Below, one piece after another: positions 63,573-64,000 of a stretch of DNA of 64,000 nucleotides. Every line of letters begins with the position of its first letter. Within the stretch, counting starts at the first letter, position 1. A model generated the notes under the pieces. It saw only the letters and a program-made list of their open reading frames with translations. It had not been told where the DNA came from and ran no database searches. Source of the DNA: Brachyhypopomus gauderio (lineage: Eukaryota > Chordata > Actinopteri > Gymnotiformes > Hypopomidae); contig NW_027506880.1 in NCBI RefSeq assembly GCF_052324685.1, forward strand, positions 1 to 64,000, written 5' to 3'. The position numbers and the translations under genes were made by a program.

Positions 63573-63682
63573 GTCAGAATGGCCGAGCGGTCTAAGGCGC
63601 CAGACTCAAGTTGATAAAACTTCCAAAAGTTGGGATTTCTGGTCTCCCAAAGGAGGCGTGAGTTCAAATCCCACTTCTGACA
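63573..63682 (+). tRNA. trnL-CAA: tRNA-Leu(CAA) copy 210, class C'
   Basis: G52A with class A intron; T5. Confidence 0.9.
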
Positions 63683-63902
63683 AGTGTTTTTCAATCAACA
63701 AATGATTCTAGTTTTGCTGGAACTTTCAACACAAGAGCTCATTATATAGTGAGTAAATGAGAGAAAGAAAGAAACTCCTGTGACATCATAATTGAACAAG
63801 CTTCAACAATGTAATTTCAGGTTTATTGCTTTTCTTGAAATCTTCAGTTTTGACTGCCTAATCATTAATAAGTCTGATTTCTAACAAGCAAAAATACCAC
63901 CA

Positions 63903-64000
63903 GTCAGAATGGCCGAGCGGTCTAAGGCGCCAGACTCAAGTTGATAAAACTTCCAAAAGTTGGGATTTCTGGTCTCCCAAAGGAGGCGTGGGTTCAAATC
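63903..64000 (+). tRNA. trnL-CAA: tRNA-Leu(CAA) copy 211, class A, 3' end cut by window
   Basis: The last 12 bases lie outside the window; everything up to T-loop base 60 and the next base is class A. Confidence 0.94.

Larger units (their letters stand above)
1..64000 (+). repeat. Tandem array of 211 intron-containing tRNA-Leu(CAA) units
   Basis: The tRNA gene recurs in the same orientation from edge to edge with no interruption. Start-to-start distances are almost all 329-330 bp or 238 bp; rarer values are 326 bp (after 9997) and 331 bp (after 19059). No spacer exceeds about 220 bp, so no gene-free stretch over 300 bases exists. Spacers are AT-rich, carry no convincing ORF, and differ from each other by only a few bases. 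Both array ends lie outside the window. Confidence 0.98.
56872..64000 (+). repeat. Higher-order phrase 14 (copies 188-211), runs off the window
   Basis: Order C B C D' A(T41G) D E A T1 D B(G18C), then recombinant C'(G26A) at 60222 and B C D' A(T41G) D E A T1 D B(G18C) C' A. The second run repeats the first at 3,350 bp (57202/60552, 57770/61120, 59893/63243). Confidence 0.82.

Noticed and set aside
1-64000. tRNA-derived SINE array
   Set aside because: Units keep an intron, full cloverleaf and a terminator just past the gene, have no poly-A or LINE-like tail and no target-site duplications, and are strictly tandem.
1-64000. CRISPR array or bacterial tRNA operon
   Set aside because: The repeats are 110-bp tRNA genes with near-identical spacers, not short repeats with unique spacers. 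The intron position, Pol III stops and lack of encoded CCA fit a eukaryotic nucleus.
1-64000. Mitochondrial or plastid origin
   Set aside because: The intron is a 26-nt nuclear type between bases 37 and 38, with clear A and B boxes; no organelle genes are present.
1-64000. Whole array as an assembly artefact
   Set aside because: Not excluded, but copies carry private and nested diagnostic changes (A14C, C11A, extra T, T6, C12T) that a simple duplicated-contig error would not make. Exact copy number still depends on long-read support.

Overview
The whole window is one head-to-tail array of tRNA-Leu genes with anticodon CAA, all on the + strand. I count 211 copies: 209 complete, one cut by the left edge and one by the right edge. 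No protein-coding gene, second tRNA species, rRNA, transposon or CRISPR array is visible. A complete copy is 110 bp: exon 1 of 38 nt ending in CAA+G37, a 26-nt intron between positions 37 and 38, and exon 2 of 46 nt ending in discriminator A73. There is no encoded CCA. A T4-T6 run starts about 5 nt past the gene, as expected of a Pol III terminator. The intron, the A and B boxes, the missing CCA and the exon sequence (very close, from memory, to vertebrate tRNA-Leu-CAA) point to a nuclear genome, most likely a vertebrate such as a fish or amphibian. The species cannot be told from the window.

Two unit lengths alternate: a long unit of about 330 bp (220-bp spacer) and a short unit of 238 bp (128-bp spacer lacking a 92-bp block). 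Copies fall into classes by diagnostic bases. Class A (71 copies): good cloverleaf, intron ending GGGAT; 12 of these carry G1T ('T1'), and a few carry T41G, C16G, C12T or G26A. Class B (29): intron ending GGGTT; 8 carry G18C. Class C (40): G52A in the T stem/B box; 7 of these have the class A intron (C'). Class D (54): five exon 2 changes including G53T; 6 have a 1-nt intron deletion (D'). Class E (16, plus one intermediate): C56G and A57T, destroying the B-box core. By inspection about 72 copies (plain A and B) look fully intact.

Layout: positions 1-6974 (copies 1-22) are loosely ordered, with only four short units. From 6975 the array is built of higher-order phrases that each begin C-B-C directly after a D copy. 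Heads lie at 6975, 11788, 14810, 17832, 19059, 22978, 27557, 32372, 34827, 39643, 45116, 47571, 52387 and 56872. Phrases are 4 to 24 copies long and are themselves duplicated: a 3,022-bp period (11788-17831), a roughly 3.92-kb period (19059/22978), a 12,744-bp duplication of 42 copies (30249-42992 and 42993-55736), and nested 4,485- and 3,350-bp periods at the right end. This is the pattern of a satellite evolving by unequal crossover, but with a Pol III gene as monomer.

Functionally the array could supply tRNA-Leu(CAA) in bulk, and could also act as a dense field of TFIIIC/Pol III sites. More than half of the copies carry a change at a conserved promoter or structural base, so much of the array may be silent or may make defective RNA. 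Class positions use standard tRNA numbering. In a 110-bp copy, offset 0 is G1, offsets 38-63 are the intron, and offsets 88-98 are the B box.
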